Shown here: one piece after another, positions 33,869 through 43,113 of the stretch
Layout: each line of letters opens with the position of its first letter
How positions within the stretch are numbered: the first letter of the stretch is position 1
Assembly: GCA_003167415.1 (NCBI GenBank)
Contig: PMTF01000009.1
Span: forward strand, 62,001-126,000
Origin: Acidimicrobiaceae bacterium
GTDB lineage: Bacteria > Actinomycetota > Acidimicrobiia > Acidimicrobiales > RAAP-2
Direction: 5' to 3'
DNA length: 64,000 nt
Position numbers and translations under genes: made by a program
The notes under the pieces: model-generated
What the model was told of the DNA's origin: nothing
The model's database searches: none
The model's input: the letters and a program-made list of their open reading frames with translations, nothing else

Positions 33869-34411
33869 TCAGGATCCGAAAACGGGCACGATCTGGGCTC
33901 GAGCAATCGCGTGGAAGCGCAAGTTGAAGCCGGCGATGGCGGCCGACGAGTCGGCCTCCACGTCAAGTCGTTCGACGTCGAGTGCGTGGACCGTGTGCAC
34001 GTAGCGGTGCGCGGTGTCGCCGGGCGGCGGCGCCGAGCCCACGTAGCCCTTGGTCCCGGCGTCGTTGCGCAGTTGCACGACGCCGTCGGGCAGGTGGTCG
34101 GAACCTTCCGAACCAGCGCCGGCCGAGAGGTCGGTGATCTCAACCGGGATGTTCACCGCGAGCCAGTGCCAGAAGCCGCTCCCGGTGGGTGCGTCGGGGT
34201 CGTGCACGGTGATCGCGAAGCTCTTGGTCTCGGCGGGAAAGCCCCGCCACGACAGTTGCGGCGAAAGGTTCTCTCCGCCGTAACCCATGATGTTCGCGAC
34301 CTGGGCGTTGGCCAACATCTCGCCATCGGCGATGTCGTCACTCGTCACCTCGAAGGTGGCGACGTCCGGGAAGAAAGCAAAGGTGAGGGGCGGTCGATTG
34401 GAATCAGTCAT
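33869..34411 (-). CDS. YbhB/YbcL-family PEBP protein
   Basis: A phosphatidylethanolamine-binding-protein fold of 180 residues. The ligand-site motifs are VHDPDAPTGSGFWHWLAVNIP (by position, residues 68-88) and the GYVGSAPPPGDTAHRYVHTVHAL segment, with conserved DPDAP and the HRY histidine. Bacterial members bind small anionic ligands and their roles are unclear. The start is firm, with AGGAGGTCATC immediately before ATG 34411. It is a single-gene unit convergent with nothing and divergent from the PAS kinase across 242 bases in which I see no further gene. Confidence 0.9.
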   Translation of the reverse strand: MTDSNRPPLTFAFFPDVATFEVTSDDIADGEMLANAQVANIMGYGGENLSPQLSWRGFPAETKSFAITVHDPDAPTGSGFWHWLAVNIPVEITDLSAGAGSEGSDHLPDGVVQLRNDAGTKGYVGSAPPPGDTAHRYVHTVHALDVERLDVEADSSAAIAGFNLRFHAIARAQIVPVFGS

Positions 34412-34653
34412 GATGACCTCCTAATGATTGGATCAGTGTCCCTCGACTGTAGCCACGTTCGTCGAACACGAGATTGTCGATGACGGTACCGAATCAATCG
34501 CGCTTTCCGCCGGTATTCATACGCTTTCTAGACGCGAACCGATAGGTTGTGTCGTGTGGCCCAAGATGATTGATCACGGGACGGTCCGAACCGTGTACCC
34601 CTTGCGCACCACCGAGCATTTCTCGAAGATTCGCCCAGCACTGGCGTCGTCGA

Positions 34654-36906
34654 ATGTCGGTTGAATCCCAACCCAGTCCCGATCTCAGTGAGTACTTTAG
34701 GAACTCCGCCGACCTGCTTTCGGTCTACAAGATCGGTGGCAAATTCGGACTCCTAAACCCTTCGTGGCAGAGGGTGCTCGGTTGGAGCCCGGAGGAACTC
34801 GAGGGCCGGGACTTCATCGAATTCGTCCACCCCGACGACGTCGATCGGACCATCGCCGACAACGCCTCGGAATGGCGCGATGAATCGACCACTCGCGCCG
34901 GATTCGAGAATCGACTCCGCTGTCACGACGGAACCTACCGCTGGTTCGAATGGACCTCGCAGCGACGCGGTGACCTGATTTACGCCACCGGTCGAAACGT
35001 GACCGAACGCAACGCGAAGTTGGCCGAATTGGCCACCAACGTTGAAATGACCAAGGCCATTTTCGCCGCCGCGGCCGACCTCATCGTTATCGTCGACCGC
35101 GACTTGGTGATAGCGCTCAACAGCCCTCGCGGGCAGAATTTCTTCGGCTACGACGACGACGACGCGATGGGAGCAAGTGTCTTTCAACTCATGCATCCGG
35201 ACGACCGGCCGGCCGTCAAATCAACTCTCGAGCGAATGTTCAAGGAGAGTTCCGATGAGACCGTGACAGTCCGGTACCGTGCACAGCACGCGGACGGTCA
35301 CTGGATGGTGGTGGAATCTCGAGGTCACACGCTGAGCGTCGACGGCGGCCCTGCGGCTCAGGCCGTCTTCATTGCTCGTGACCTCACCGAAAGCATTACG
35401 GTCGAAGCACAGTTGGCCGAAAGTCGTGAAACCACTCGGGCCATCCTCGACGCCGCGATTGACTCCATCATCGTCATCGACCGAGACCTCACGATCCTCG
35501 AAGCCAATCCCGGAACCCAGAGCTTCCACGGCGTGGCCGCCGAAGACCGCGTCGGTCGCGACGTGACCGAACTGGTGTACGCCGATGATCGCGGATTCGT
35601 GGCAAACGCATTCCGCGCGGCGTTCGACACTGATGGTTCGGTCGAATTTCGCACCCGGATGAACCACGTCGATGGTCGCATCGTGACGATCGAAGTACGC
35701 GGGAGGACGCTCCGCGATTCGGACGGAGCGCCAACGAGATTGGTGTTTATCTCTCGCGACGTCACGGAATCCGTGGCGTGGGAGTCGGCCCTCGCCCGGA
35801 GCTTCGCCAAGACGCAAGCGATCCTCGACGCGGCACCGGACTCGATCGTCGTCATCGACCAAGACCTCATGATCAGCGAAGCGAGTCCGGGAACCGAACG
35901 AATCTATGGCTATCCGAAGGAAGAGCGGATTGACCACAGCGCGCTGAGCATCATGCACCCGGACGACCAACCCTTCGTCACCGCGGAACTCGAGCGGATG
36001 TTTGCCAAAGAGAGCGACGAATTAGTAAGTTACCGCTTTCGGGCCCGTCACGCCGATGGGCACTGGCTGATCATTGAGACCCACGGCCGTTTGCTGGACG
36101 ACGTGGACGGACAGACCCGTCGCGCGGTGCTCGTTTCTCGCGACGTCACCGAAGCCGCGGCCTTCGAAGAGGCGTTGGCGGCCGCCAAGGAAGAGGCCGA
36201 GCGCGCCAACGCCGCGAAGAGTGAGTTCATGTCACGCATGAGCCATGAACTGCGGACTCCTCTGAACTCGGTACTCGGCTTCGCGCAAATACTTCAAATG
36301 GAGCTCGAGTCCAAAGAGGACCTCGAACTCGTCGATCACGTGTTCAAGTCCGGTCAACATCTACTGACCTTGATCAACGAGGTACTCGACATCTCGCGAG
36401 TGGAATCGGGCAACATCGGCCTGGCCCCGGAGCCGGTTCACCTCCAGGGACTGGTGCTCGAATGCCTCGACATCATCGGCCCGCAGGCCAAGGAACGAGA
36501 GGTCGGCATCACTTACGACGATTCATTCGACTACGTGGTAATGGCCGACCACCTTCGTCTGAAACAGGTGATCTTGAATCTCTTGTCCAACGCGATCAAG
36601 TTCAACCGAAGCCACGGCAGCGTGACGCTCCGCTGCGAGATACGGTCACTTTGCGTTCGATTCTCTGTGGCCGACACCGGTTTTGGAATCGCGCCGGAGT
36701 TGCGAGAGCGGCTCTTCACCGCGTTCGATCGACTTGACGCTGAGTCGCGCGGGATCGAAGGGACCGGGCTCGGACTGACATTGTCCAAGACGCTCATCGA
36801 AGCCATGGGGGGCACTTTGGGATTCGAGACGGTCGTCGACAAGGGCTCGATGTTCTGGTTCGAATTGTCATTGTCCGATACCGCGGCGGGGGCCTCACTA
36901 GTATGA
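34654..36906 (+). CDS. Soluble histidine kinase with four PAS domains
   Basis: A 750-residue sensor kinase without membrane segments. Four PAS/PAC units follow each other (about residues 10-125, 135-255, 260-380 and 385-505). Each ends in a DVTE- or DLTE-type PAC motif, and units 2 to 4 are clearly repeats of one another (DSIIVIDRDL, DSIVVIDQDL). The dimerisation helix has the phospho-acceptor His531 in MSHELRTPLNS. The ATPase domain has NLLSNAIKF (N box), DTGFGI (G1) and GTGLGLTLS (G2). ATG 34654 was chosen; the frame opens at 34570. A single-domain receiver follows 35 bases later. The signal is unknown; no clear heme or flavin motif was found. Confidence 0.9.
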   Translation: MSVESQPSPDLSEYFRNSADLLSVYKIGGKFGLLNPSWQRVLGWSPEELEGRDFIEFVHPDDVDRTIADNASEWRDESTTRAGFENRLRCHDGTYRWFEWTSQRRGDLIYATGRNVTERNAKLAELATNVEMTKAIFAAAADLIVIVDRDLVIALNSPRGQNFFGYDDDDAMGASVFQLMHPDDRPAVKSTLERMFKESSDETVTVRYRAQHADGHWMVVESRGHTLSVDGGPAAQAVFIARDLTESITVEAQLAESRETTRAILDAAIDSIIVIDRDLTILEANPGTQSFHGVAAEDRVGRDVTELVYADDRGFVANAFRAAFDTDGSVEFRTRMNHVDGRIVTIEVRGRTLRDSDGAPTRLVFISRDVTESVAWESALARSFAKTQAILDAAPDSIVVIDQDLMISEASPGTERIYGYPKEERIDHSALSIMHPDDQPFVTAELERMFAKESDELVSYRFRARHADGHWLIIETHGRLLDDVDGQTRRAVLVSRDVTEAAAFEEALAAAKEEAERANAAKSEFMSRMSHELRTPLNSVLGFAQILQMELESKEDLELVDHVFKSGQHLLTLINEVLDISRVESGNIGLAPEPVHLQGLVLECLDIIGPQAKEREVGITYDDSFDYVVMADHLRLKQVILNLLSNAIKFNRSHGSVTLRCEIRSLCVRFSVADTGFGIAPELRERLFTAFDRLDAESRGIEGTGLGLTLSKTLIEAMGGTLGFETVVDKGSMFWFELSLSDTAAGASLV

Positions 36907-36941
36907 CGCCTGACGACTGAGACGAGGATGGGCGACCCATC

Positions 36942-37343
36942 ATGGCAACGATCCTTTACATCGAAGACAATCTCTACAACGTGCAATTGGTTGAGCGTCT
37001 CTTGCTGCAACGGCCCAATATCCAGCTCCTCACCTCGGTTCAGGGAAGCCCGGGAATCAGTATCGCCCAGGTCCGACACCCAGATCTCATACTCCTCGAC
37101 GTGCACCTACCCGACATCAACGGCTTCGACGTCCTGGAACGTCTTCGCCTCGACCCCGCGACCGCCAATATCCCGATCGTCGTCCTGTCGGCCGACGCGA
37201 CGCCGGGTCAGATTCGACGATTCCGCGACGCCGGGGCGAACGAGTACCTCACCAAACCGCTGGACCTGAAGCTGCTCCTCACCCTCATTGACAACTACTT
37301 GGGCGAGAACGACTCGCCCGAGGAGCCCGCCGTCGAGAGCTGA
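36942..37343 (+). CDS. Single-domain response regulator (CheY-like)
   Basis: A receiver domain of 133 residues with no output domain. The acidic pocket is IEDN, the phospho-acceptor is Asp53 in LILLDVHLPD, the switch Ser is in VVLSAD, and Lys105 is in YLTKPLD. It ends with a short acidic tail. It follows the four-PAS kinase by 35 bases and is almost certainly its partner. Signalling must go on to another protein by a phosphorelay or direct contact. Confidence 0.92.
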   Translation: MATILYIEDNLYNVQLVERLLLQRPNIQLLTSVQGSPGISIAQVRHPDLILLDVHLPDINGFDVLERLRLDPATANIPIVVLSADATPGQIRRFRDAGANEYLTKPLDLKLLLTLIDNYLGENDSPEEPAVES

Positions 37344-37495
37344 CGATTTCGTCGTTTCCCATATAGCTCGGTGGAACTGACGCAGGCAAAAAAGTGAGGC
37401 GTACTCTTCGGCTTCGAACGACGGGTGAGTCGATCTCGCTCGATGAGTGAGACAGCCGAATTAGGCTCGGGCGTGATGGGCCGAAGGGATTCACC

Positions 37496-38287
37496 GTGCC
37501 GCAGTCATTCCAATTCATCCTCAGCGAGCGTCAACGCGACACCATCACGATTTGGTTGAATCACCCCGAGCGTCTCAACGTCCTCTCACTCGCGCTCATG
37601 AAAGAACTCACGCAAGCGTTCCTTGACGCCGGTGAAAGTGACGCCACCGGCGTCATTCTGGCCGCCAAGGGACGACTCTTCAGCGCCGGACACGACTTCG
37701 CCGAGATGGCCAATCAGGATCTCAACTCCGTTCGACACCTCTTCGGCGTATGCACCGCGATGATGCAGACCATCCAATCGATTCCCCAGCCGGTCGTGGC
37801 CCGCGTTCACGGCCTGGCGACGGGCGGCGGATGTCAGTTAGTGGCGACCGCCGATCTCGCGGTCGCCGCGGAGGAGGCGACCTTCTGCACGCCGGGTGGC
37901 AAGGGCGGGCTCTTTTGCACGACGCCCATGGTCGCCGTGGGCCGCACGATCGGACGAAAGCGCGCGCTCGAGATGGCCATGAGCGGTGACGCCATTGACG
38001 CTCGAACGGCCGAAGCGTGGGGACTCGTCAATCTCGTCGTGCCGATGAACGAACTCGACGACGCCAGTACTCGACTGCTCCGTCGCGCCACCCGCGGTAG
38101 CGCGGTCTCCAAGGGGATCGGCAAGCGCGCGTTTTACGAGCAGATCGCCATGAATCAGAGTGACGCCTACGCCTACGCCACCGAGGTGATGGCGGCCGCA
38201 AGCCTGATGCCCGACGCTCAGGAATCCATCGCCGCCTTCATCGAGAAGCGCCAACCGAAGTTCAAATCCCCTTCGACGAGGAATTAG
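37496..38287 (+). CDS. Enoyl-CoA hydratase/isomerase-like protein lacking catalytic glutamates
   Basis: A crotonase-fold protein of 263 residues. The oxyanion-hole segments are FSAGHDF and HGLATGGGCQLVATADLAVA. The two glutamates that activate water in true hydratases are replaced: the GGCEL position is Gln, and the QPE position is within TPGGKGG. This pattern, with GLFCTTPMVA, resembles the ECHDC3-like branch. It may bind an acyl-CoA and act as an isomerase, hydrolase or non-enzymatic partner. GTG 37496 has AAGGGA seven bases upstream. The stop overlaps that of the convergent gene by 4 bases. Confidence 0.88.
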   Translation: MPQSFQFILSERQRDTITIWLNHPERLNVLSLALMKELTQAFLDAGESDATGVILAAKGRLFSAGHDFAEMANQDLNSVRHLFGVCTAMMQTIQSIPQPVVARVHGLATGGGCQLVATADLAVAAEEATFCTPGGKGGLFCTTPMVAVGRTIGRKRALEMAMSGDAIDARTAEAWGLVNLVVPMNELDDASTRLLRRATRGSAVSKGIGKRAFYEQIAMNQSDAYAYATEVMAAASLMPDAQESIAAFIEKRQPKFKSPSTRN

Positions 38288-38976
38288 AAACCATCGACCT
38301 CGATGACGTCCACCGGCTGCGGGATGAAGAAGCCGTCGCTGTAGAGCGAATCGAGAACGGGCGTCGGGTCACTGCCCCACCCGAGCGCTTCGGCTTGGCG
38401 GCGGCTCATTCGTCCGGTGGTCATGCGCATGAAGGAATACCGTGAGGTCTCGAGCTCGACCGGTGACGCTCCCCCTTCGGCGAGGTTGGTGCCGTCCTCG
38501 GTGGTGACGCGCACCCCCGGAGCCGCTCCTTCAGTGAGCATCGAACTCATTCGACCGAGGGCTCGATCGGCGCCGACGCGCACTGAATCGGTTGAACGGT
38601 CACCAGCGATGCCGAGCGCTTGATAGAGGTCGAACTCGTGGGTCACCGCATCGAAGGAGAGCGAGGCCATCGACGGCGGCGCGTCGACGCTCGCTTCGGC
38701 AACTTCATTCCAGGTCTCCAGAATCGATCCGATCGGTTTGTCGCGGTGACGAGCGACCTGAGCGGCGGTCCAATCGTTGAACGATCCCGTGGGCATGTTG
38801 CCATCTCGTCGGTCTTCGAGGACGCCGGTGAGGTGAGCGATGAGGTCCTGGACGCTCCACAGGGGGCAGCACGTCACCACGGTCGCCAACTGTTCGCGGT
38901 TGAGGGTTCGAACGAGGGCGTCGATGCGGTCGTGTGATGCTCGATAGGCGTCGGTCTGTTCTTCGGTGGTGGCCAT
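38284..38976 (-). CDS. Maleylpyruvate-isomerase-like (MDMPI/DinB fold) protein
   Basis: A 230-residue protein of the mycothiol-dependent maleylpyruvate isomerase superfamily. The N-terminal CPLWSVQDLIAHLTGVLED is the standard helix with the metal-binding His. A second His is in FDAVTHEFDLYQALG, where the DinB-fold HxxxD/E motif is expected. Members use a divalent metal and mycothiol, or are uncharacterised. There are no gentisate-pathway genes nearby, so the substrate is open. It is convergent with the crotonase-like gene. Confidence 0.83.
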   Translation of the reverse strand: MATTEEQTDAYRASHDRIDALVRTLNREQLATVVTCCPLWSVQDLIAHLTGVLEDRRDGNMPTGSFNDWTAAQVARHRDKPIGSILETWNEVAEASVDAPPSMASLSFDAVTHEFDLYQALGIAGDRSTDSVRVGADRALGRMSSMLTEGAAPGVRVTTEDGTNLAEGGASPVELETSRYSFMRMTTGRMSRRQAEALGWGSDPTPVLDSLYSDGFFIPQPVDVIEVDGF

Positions 38977-39054
38977 TGCGCCAATGTACTTGCGACACCA
39001 GAGCTTTTCAACGCCTCATTCGCTGGCACGAGCGAGAGTCCGAACGGCGCCGCT

Positions 39055-39138
39055 CTATCGGAGTTCTGGAAGCACCATGATCACCACGAGAACCGCGAGG
39101 ACGACCAAGGAACCGGCTCCGTTGGACGACGACTGCAT
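39055..39138 (-). CDS. Possible 27-residue single-helix membrane peptide
   Basis: ATG 39138 to TAG 39055 encodes a peptide with a short polar start (MQSSSNGAG), a run of 14 hydrophobic residues (SLVVLAVLVVIMVLP) and a charged end (ELR). AAGG lies eight bases upstream at good spacing. It occupies the 38977-39280 gap, which holds no other gene I can see. Small membrane peptides of this type are easily missed, and just as easily arise by chance. Confidence 0.35.
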   Translation of the reverse strand: MQSSSNGAGSLVVLAVLVVIMVLPELR

Positions 39139-39280
39139 CAAACGACCTTAACGTCCACCTATTAGCGCGACGAACGAAAGGTCTCCACACTCTGAACCCA
39201 TCAGCATGTGCGTGGTCGTGAGGCCGTCACGCACCACAAAGTTGACAAGGGGTGCGTCCGTCGGTGCGAGAATCATTGCG

Positions 39281-39844
39281 ATGAACAACGTCCCTCAATC
39301 CAGTGAAGTCTCGTCGCTTCGCGGACCAGAGGCGCAACGCATCGGTGGCCGGTTTTGGTTCGCCACCGGCGCACTTCTGCTGACCGCTTTCGCCGTTGTC
39401 ATCATCGTGAGTTTCATCTCCGCGACGAACGACAACTCTCGCATCGACCGGTTAAAGACCCGGGGCGTGTCGGTCGTGGTCACGGTGACCAACTGCGTCG
39501 GGAATATTGGCGGGAGTGGCAGCAACGCCTCGGGGTACACCTGCCACGGTGCGTACCGCGTTAAGGACGTGAGATATCAAGAGATCATCGGATCGAAATC
39601 GACGCTCTCATCCGTGGGGAGCAACGTACAGGGAATCGCCGATCCTGCCCATCCGAGCACGATCGAACTGGCCTCCGCCGTCGCACGGTCGTCGACATCG
39701 CCCTCGGTCTACGTCGTCCCGAGCGTTCTGACACTTCTCTTGGTCGCTCTGACTCTCCTCTTTCTTCGTCGCCTTCGCTCCTCTCGATTGCGACCACCGA
39801 AATCACTGGCGGAGTCGCCGCAACCTGCAATGCCCCCGAACTGA
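39281..39844 (+). CDS. DUF3592-like membrane protein
   Basis: Two membrane segments (about residues 28-50 and 142-162) flank a soluble domain outside the cytoplasm. That domain has the DUF3592-like order RGVSVVVTVTNC, GYTCHGAYRVKDVRYQEIIG and VQGIADPAHPSTIEL, with one cysteine on each strand that could pair (Cys in TNC and YTC). The C-terminus is basic and proline rich. Function unknown. ATG 39281 is preferred over the frame start at 39206, where no ribosome site is seen. Confidence 0.75.
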   Translation: MNNVPQSSEVSSLRGPEAQRIGGRFWFATGALLLTAFAVVIIVSFISATNDNSRIDRLKTRGVSVVVTVTNCVGNIGGSGSNASGYTCHGAYRVKDVRYQEIIGSKSTLSSVGSNVQGIADPAHPSTIELASAVARSSTSPSVYVVPSVLTLLLVALTLLFLRRLRSSRLRPPKSLAESPQPAMPPN

Positions 39845-39928
39845 AAGCGCGAGACCAATAGCGGATATTCAGTCAACGACGGATGCGGGGCGCGGCGTTT
39901 CAGACTGTATGAACACTTGGTCACAAAG

Positions 39929-40000
39929 TGCCCCCGGCAGGATTCGAACCTGCGCTCACGGTTTAGGAAACCGATGCTCTATCCCCTGAGCTACGGGAGC
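39929..40000 (-). tRNA. tRNA-Arg (anticodon CCT)
   Basis: On the minus strand the acceptor stem GCTCCCG pairs with CGGGGGC (one G-T pair). The D-arm is GCTC-AGGGGATA-GAGC, the anticodon loop is TTCCTAA, and the T-arm is GCAGG-TTCGAAT-CCTGC. The discriminator base is A, and CCA is not encoded. CCT reads the rare AGG codon. Upstream and downstream gaps (to 39844 and 40153) show no other gene. Confidence 0.93.
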
Positions 40001-40152
40001 GTTACCTCTCTGTACCAATCTTGCTCCAAACTTTCGAGAGGTCTAGATAGCGAACAAAGAGACACTCTGATGATATGTCTCATCATTGGGAGCGTCCGGG
40101 CTCCTCTCGCGTCGAAGGCGACGGCGCTGTTTTGATGCGCCTTGCGACAAGC

Positions 40153-41304
40153 TCAATCAGCTGTTAGCAGGGGTCCATACGGCGCGTCGACGTCAAGAAT
40201 GGCCACCTCTTTGCGCGGGGCAAGCAAGACGTCGCGCGCCACGATGCGCGGCTGGACGCGGGTGCCGAGTTCGATGTCCGAGCCGACGTCACTTCGCACG
40301 TCGACGCGCACCGAGAGATCGCCGACTTGGACCACGAGGCGCGTCATGGCTCCAAGAAAGCTCTTTCGCGTGACGAAACCTGTCCCGTCCGCACTGACCT
40401 CGATGGCAATATCTTCAGGTCGCAGCAACGCGTCCGCGGCGCCCGTCACAGAACTCGACTCACCACTGCGCACCGGACAGCGTTGGTCAAAGATGACGAC
40501 CTCTTGACCTGACAGTTTCACCGGGACGCGACTGGAGATGCCCACGAACTGCGCCACGAAAGCGGTCGAAGGTCGGGCGTAGATCTCGGCTGGCGTGGCG
40601 ACCTGTTCGATGTGCCCGCGCGACATAACGCAGACCCGGTCGGCCATGGAGAGCACCTCTTCCTGGTCGTGGGTGACGAAGACGGTCGTAATGGCGAGGC
40701 GCTGTTGCAACTGACGAATCTGATCACGCAGTTCAACGCGTACCATCGCGTCGAGGGCCGAAAGTGGCTCATCGAGCAACAACACTCGAGGTTCAATTGC
40801 GAGGGCTCGTGCGAGGGCAATTCGCTGTTGTTGGCCACCGGACATCTGGTGGGGGTACTTGGCCGCCTGGTCGGCGAGGCCGACCATTTCCAAGAGTTCC
40901 CTCGCCTTCTTTTGACGAACTGATCGTGACTGCTTTCGCATTCGAAGACCGAAGGCCACGTTGTTGAGCGCGTTCATGTTGGGAAAAAGCGAGTAGCTCT
41001 GGAACACCATCCCCATGTCGCGTTTGCGAGCATTCACGTTGGAAAGATCGACACCTTCGACTACTACACGGCCGCTGTCGAGGATCTCGAAGCCAGCGAG
41101 CACGCGCAGTGCCGTGGTCTTTCCGCAGCCTGACGGCCCGAGCAACGCCATGAACTCGCCGGGCTCAATCTTGAGCGAGAAGCCGTCAAGAGCGCGCACG
41201 GAACCGAACGTGCGTACCAAATTCTCGAGACTCACGGCAGCACCTGGGCTGGGCGACGCTGTTGGAAGCAAACTGGACATGGTGGTCTCTTTCATTAGCG
41301 TCAC
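40153..41304 (-). CDS. ABC importer ATPase, PotA/FbpC-like
   Basis: ATPase of the importer encoded at 40.1-44.3 kb. Walker A is LGPSGCGKTT, the signature is MSGGQQQRIAL, Walker B is LLLDEPLSALD and the switch is THDQEE. A C-terminal extension of about 120 residues with the LLRPEDIAIEV strand forms a TOBE-type regulatory domain, as in polyamine, iron or phosphonate systems. GTG 41304 overlaps the permease stop (GTGA). Internal ATGs at 41295 and 41280 are alternatives, the last having AAAGAG upstream. Last gene of the operon. Confidence 0.9.
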   Translation of the reverse strand: MTLMKETTMSSLLPTASPSPGAAVSLENLVRTFGSVRALDGFSLKIEPGEFMALLGPSGCGKTTALRVLAGFEILDSGRVVVEGVDLSNVNARKRDMGMVFQSYSLFPNMNALNNVAFGLRMRKQSRSVRQKKARELLEMVGLADQAAKYPHQMSGGQQQRIALARALAIEPRVLLLDEPLSALDAMVRVELRDQIRQLQQRLAITTVFVTHDQEEVLSMADRVCVMSRGHIEQVATPAEIYARPSTAFVAQFVGISSRVPVKLSGQEVVIFDQRCPVRSGESSSVTGAADALLRPEDIAIEVSADGTGFVTRKSFLGAMTRLVVQVGDLSVRVDVRSDVGSDIELGTRVQPRIVARDVLLAPRKEVAILDVDAPYGPLLTAD

Positions 41305-42155
41305 GACGCGCCTAATTTTTTGCGGTTGCGACGAGACTGCGATCGATCAATCGATACCACGACCATCAGCAGGACCCACGTGCCAACTAGTCCCATCATC
41401 GACGCCGCCACCTGAATGGGACCATCGTTGGACACTTGGAACTGGGCAATCCACACGGGAATGGTTTGCCAGAGGTCGAGTTGCGCCATTGTGTACTCGC
41501 CAAACACGAGCGCCAATGTGAGTACCGTGGCCGATAGCAAAGCGGGACGAATGTTCGGCAGTATTACCCGCCACATCGTTTTGCTCCAATTGCCGCCGAG
41601 CGAACGTGACGCCTCGGTCAACGTCTTTAAGTCAATTGCACCGATACCAGCGTCCAGCGATCGGTAGACGAACGGCATAGCGAGAATCACGTACATGAAG
41701 CTCAATAGATATGGTGACGACTTGGCCCACAACGGAAACACGCCCAGAACCCCGGTGATGAGCACGATGGGAGGAATCACGATTGGGAGCACCGTAACGA
41801 CGTCGAGCACCCGACGAAGTCGAGGCAACCTGACGTGTACGTAAATGGCGGTCGGCACCATTAAGAGCGTCGAAACCACCATTGTGACAAAAGCAATCTT
41901 CAATGAAAGTGTCAGGGCCGCAGTGAAGCCTGGAGCTGAGGGGAGTTTCTCGTAGGCCTGGAACGAAAAGTGGCCCTCAGTGTTTTGCAGAGAAAACTTA
42001 ATGCCCGCGTAGATGGGAATTAGGAAGAACGCGCCGGTGAGCACGAGTACGACTCCGCGCCACCACCGCACACGCCGTCGCCGCTTCGACGACCCCGTGG
42101 AAAAGTTGGGGACGACTTCATTCTCCGCCTCTGCCACTTCGACTAACGGAGCCAT
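41301..42155 (-). CDS. ABC importer permease, PotC-like
   Basis: An inner-membrane permease of 284 residues with six predicted helices after a basic N-terminal stretch (SSKRRRRVRWW). The EAA-type loop is LTEASRSLGGNWSKTMWRVILPNIRPA by position (about residues 185-211). ATG 42155 follows AAGGAGG at eight bases and lies inside the previous permease gene by 13 bases, showing strong translational coupling. Forms the channel together with the other permease. Confidence 0.9.
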   Translation of the reverse strand: MAPLVEVAEAENEVVPNFSTGSSKRRRRVRWWRGVVLVLTGAFFLIPIYAGIKFSLQNTEGHFSFQAYEKLPSAPGFTAALTLSLKIAFVTMVVSTLLMVPTAIYVHVRLPRLRRVLDVVTVLPIVIPPIVLITGVLGVFPLWAKSSPYLLSFMYVILAMPFVYRSLDAGIGAIDLKTLTEASRSLGGNWSKTMWRVILPNIRPALLSATVLTLALVFGEYTMAQLDLWQTIPVWIAQFQVSNDGPIQVAASMMGLVGTWVLLMVVVSIDRSQSRRNRKKLGAS

Positions 42156-43090
42156 TTCGACGCCCTCCTTCGAACGAGGCTGTAGAAGATCATGGTGATC
42201 GAGAGGATGACGAGCATACCGAAGGCAATCGCGTCACCAACGTGAGTCTGTCCAGCGATGACGTTACCGTTCAAGTAGTTACCGATCTGGATTGGCGAGA
42301 GCGAAATTAGACCGAGTGTGAGTGTCTCGGCCGTGGCGTACGCCGCGAAGGCACTACCAAAGAGCAGGAGCATGCCGCCGAGAATCGAGGGCAACAACAC
42401 GGGGATGCCGACGCGGAGCCAGTACTGCCAACTCGAAGCGCCCAAATTCTCCGCCGCTTCGCGCCAGGACGCGCGAAGGCCACCGAGGGCCGGTGTCACG
42501 ACGAGCACCATCAGCGGGAGTTGGAAGTACATGTACACGACGAGTACCCCGGAAAACGTGTAGAGGTTGAATCCGATATTGGAGAGATTGATGCCAATGT
42601 CCGCGAGCCAGTAGGTCAGAATTCCGGTCGAACCCAAGGTCGCGATGAACATGAAAGTCAGGTTGATGCCACCGAAGTTGGCAAGCACGCCGGCCGCGGT
42701 CGTCGTGATGCGACGAAGAATATTACTTTTCGACGTTTGAATCGCGTACGCGATGAAGACACCAAGAATCCCTGGGATCACTGCCGAGAGAAGCCCTAGC
42801 TTGATGCTGTTCTCAAAGCCGACGAGAAAGACGTGCTTCTCGCCGGTCAACATGAAGTGGATGTTGGAGAACGTCCATCCGCCCTTTTCCTTCTGAAAGG
42901 CGTAGTACGTAACCGCGATCGCAGGAATGCCGAGACCGAGAAAGGAAAAAATAATGAACGGCGCGATGCCAAGCACGGGCACGCTTCGACGAAGTAACTT
43001 GCGCAGCCCTGAGATTCGATGGTACGTCACGGCGTCGGACCCGAGCACCAACGTACCCGGGTCCGACGCCGTGACCTCACTATTAGACAT
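42143..43090 (-). CDS. ABC importer permease, PotB-like
   Basis: The partner permease, 315 residues with six to seven predicted helices. Its coupling loop is WREAAENLGASSWQYWLRVGIPVLLPS by position (about residues 215-241). The segment IVTYYAF-type helix 1 with GGWTFSNIHFMLTGE in the periplasmic loop resembles polyamine and iron-type permeases. It starts 23 bases after the binding-protein gene, with only a weak ribosome site. Confidence 0.9.
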   Translation of the reverse strand: MSNSEVTASDPGTLVLGSDAVTYHRISGLRKLLRRSVPVLGIAPFIIFSFLGLGIPAIAVTYYAFQKEKGGWTFSNIHFMLTGEKHVFLVGFENSIKLGLLSAVIPGILGVFIAYAIQTSKSNILRRITTTAAGVLANFGGINLTFMFIATLGSTGILTYWLADIGINLSNIGFNLYTFSGVLVVYMYFQLPLMVLVVTPALGGLRASWREAAENLGASSWQYWLRVGIPVLLPSILGGMLLLFGSAFAAYATAETLTLGLISLSPIQIGNYLNGNVIAGQTHVGDAIAFGMLVILSITMIFYSLVRRRASKWLR

Positions 43091-43113
43091 GAGCGAACTC
43101 TGTCAGTGCTTGG

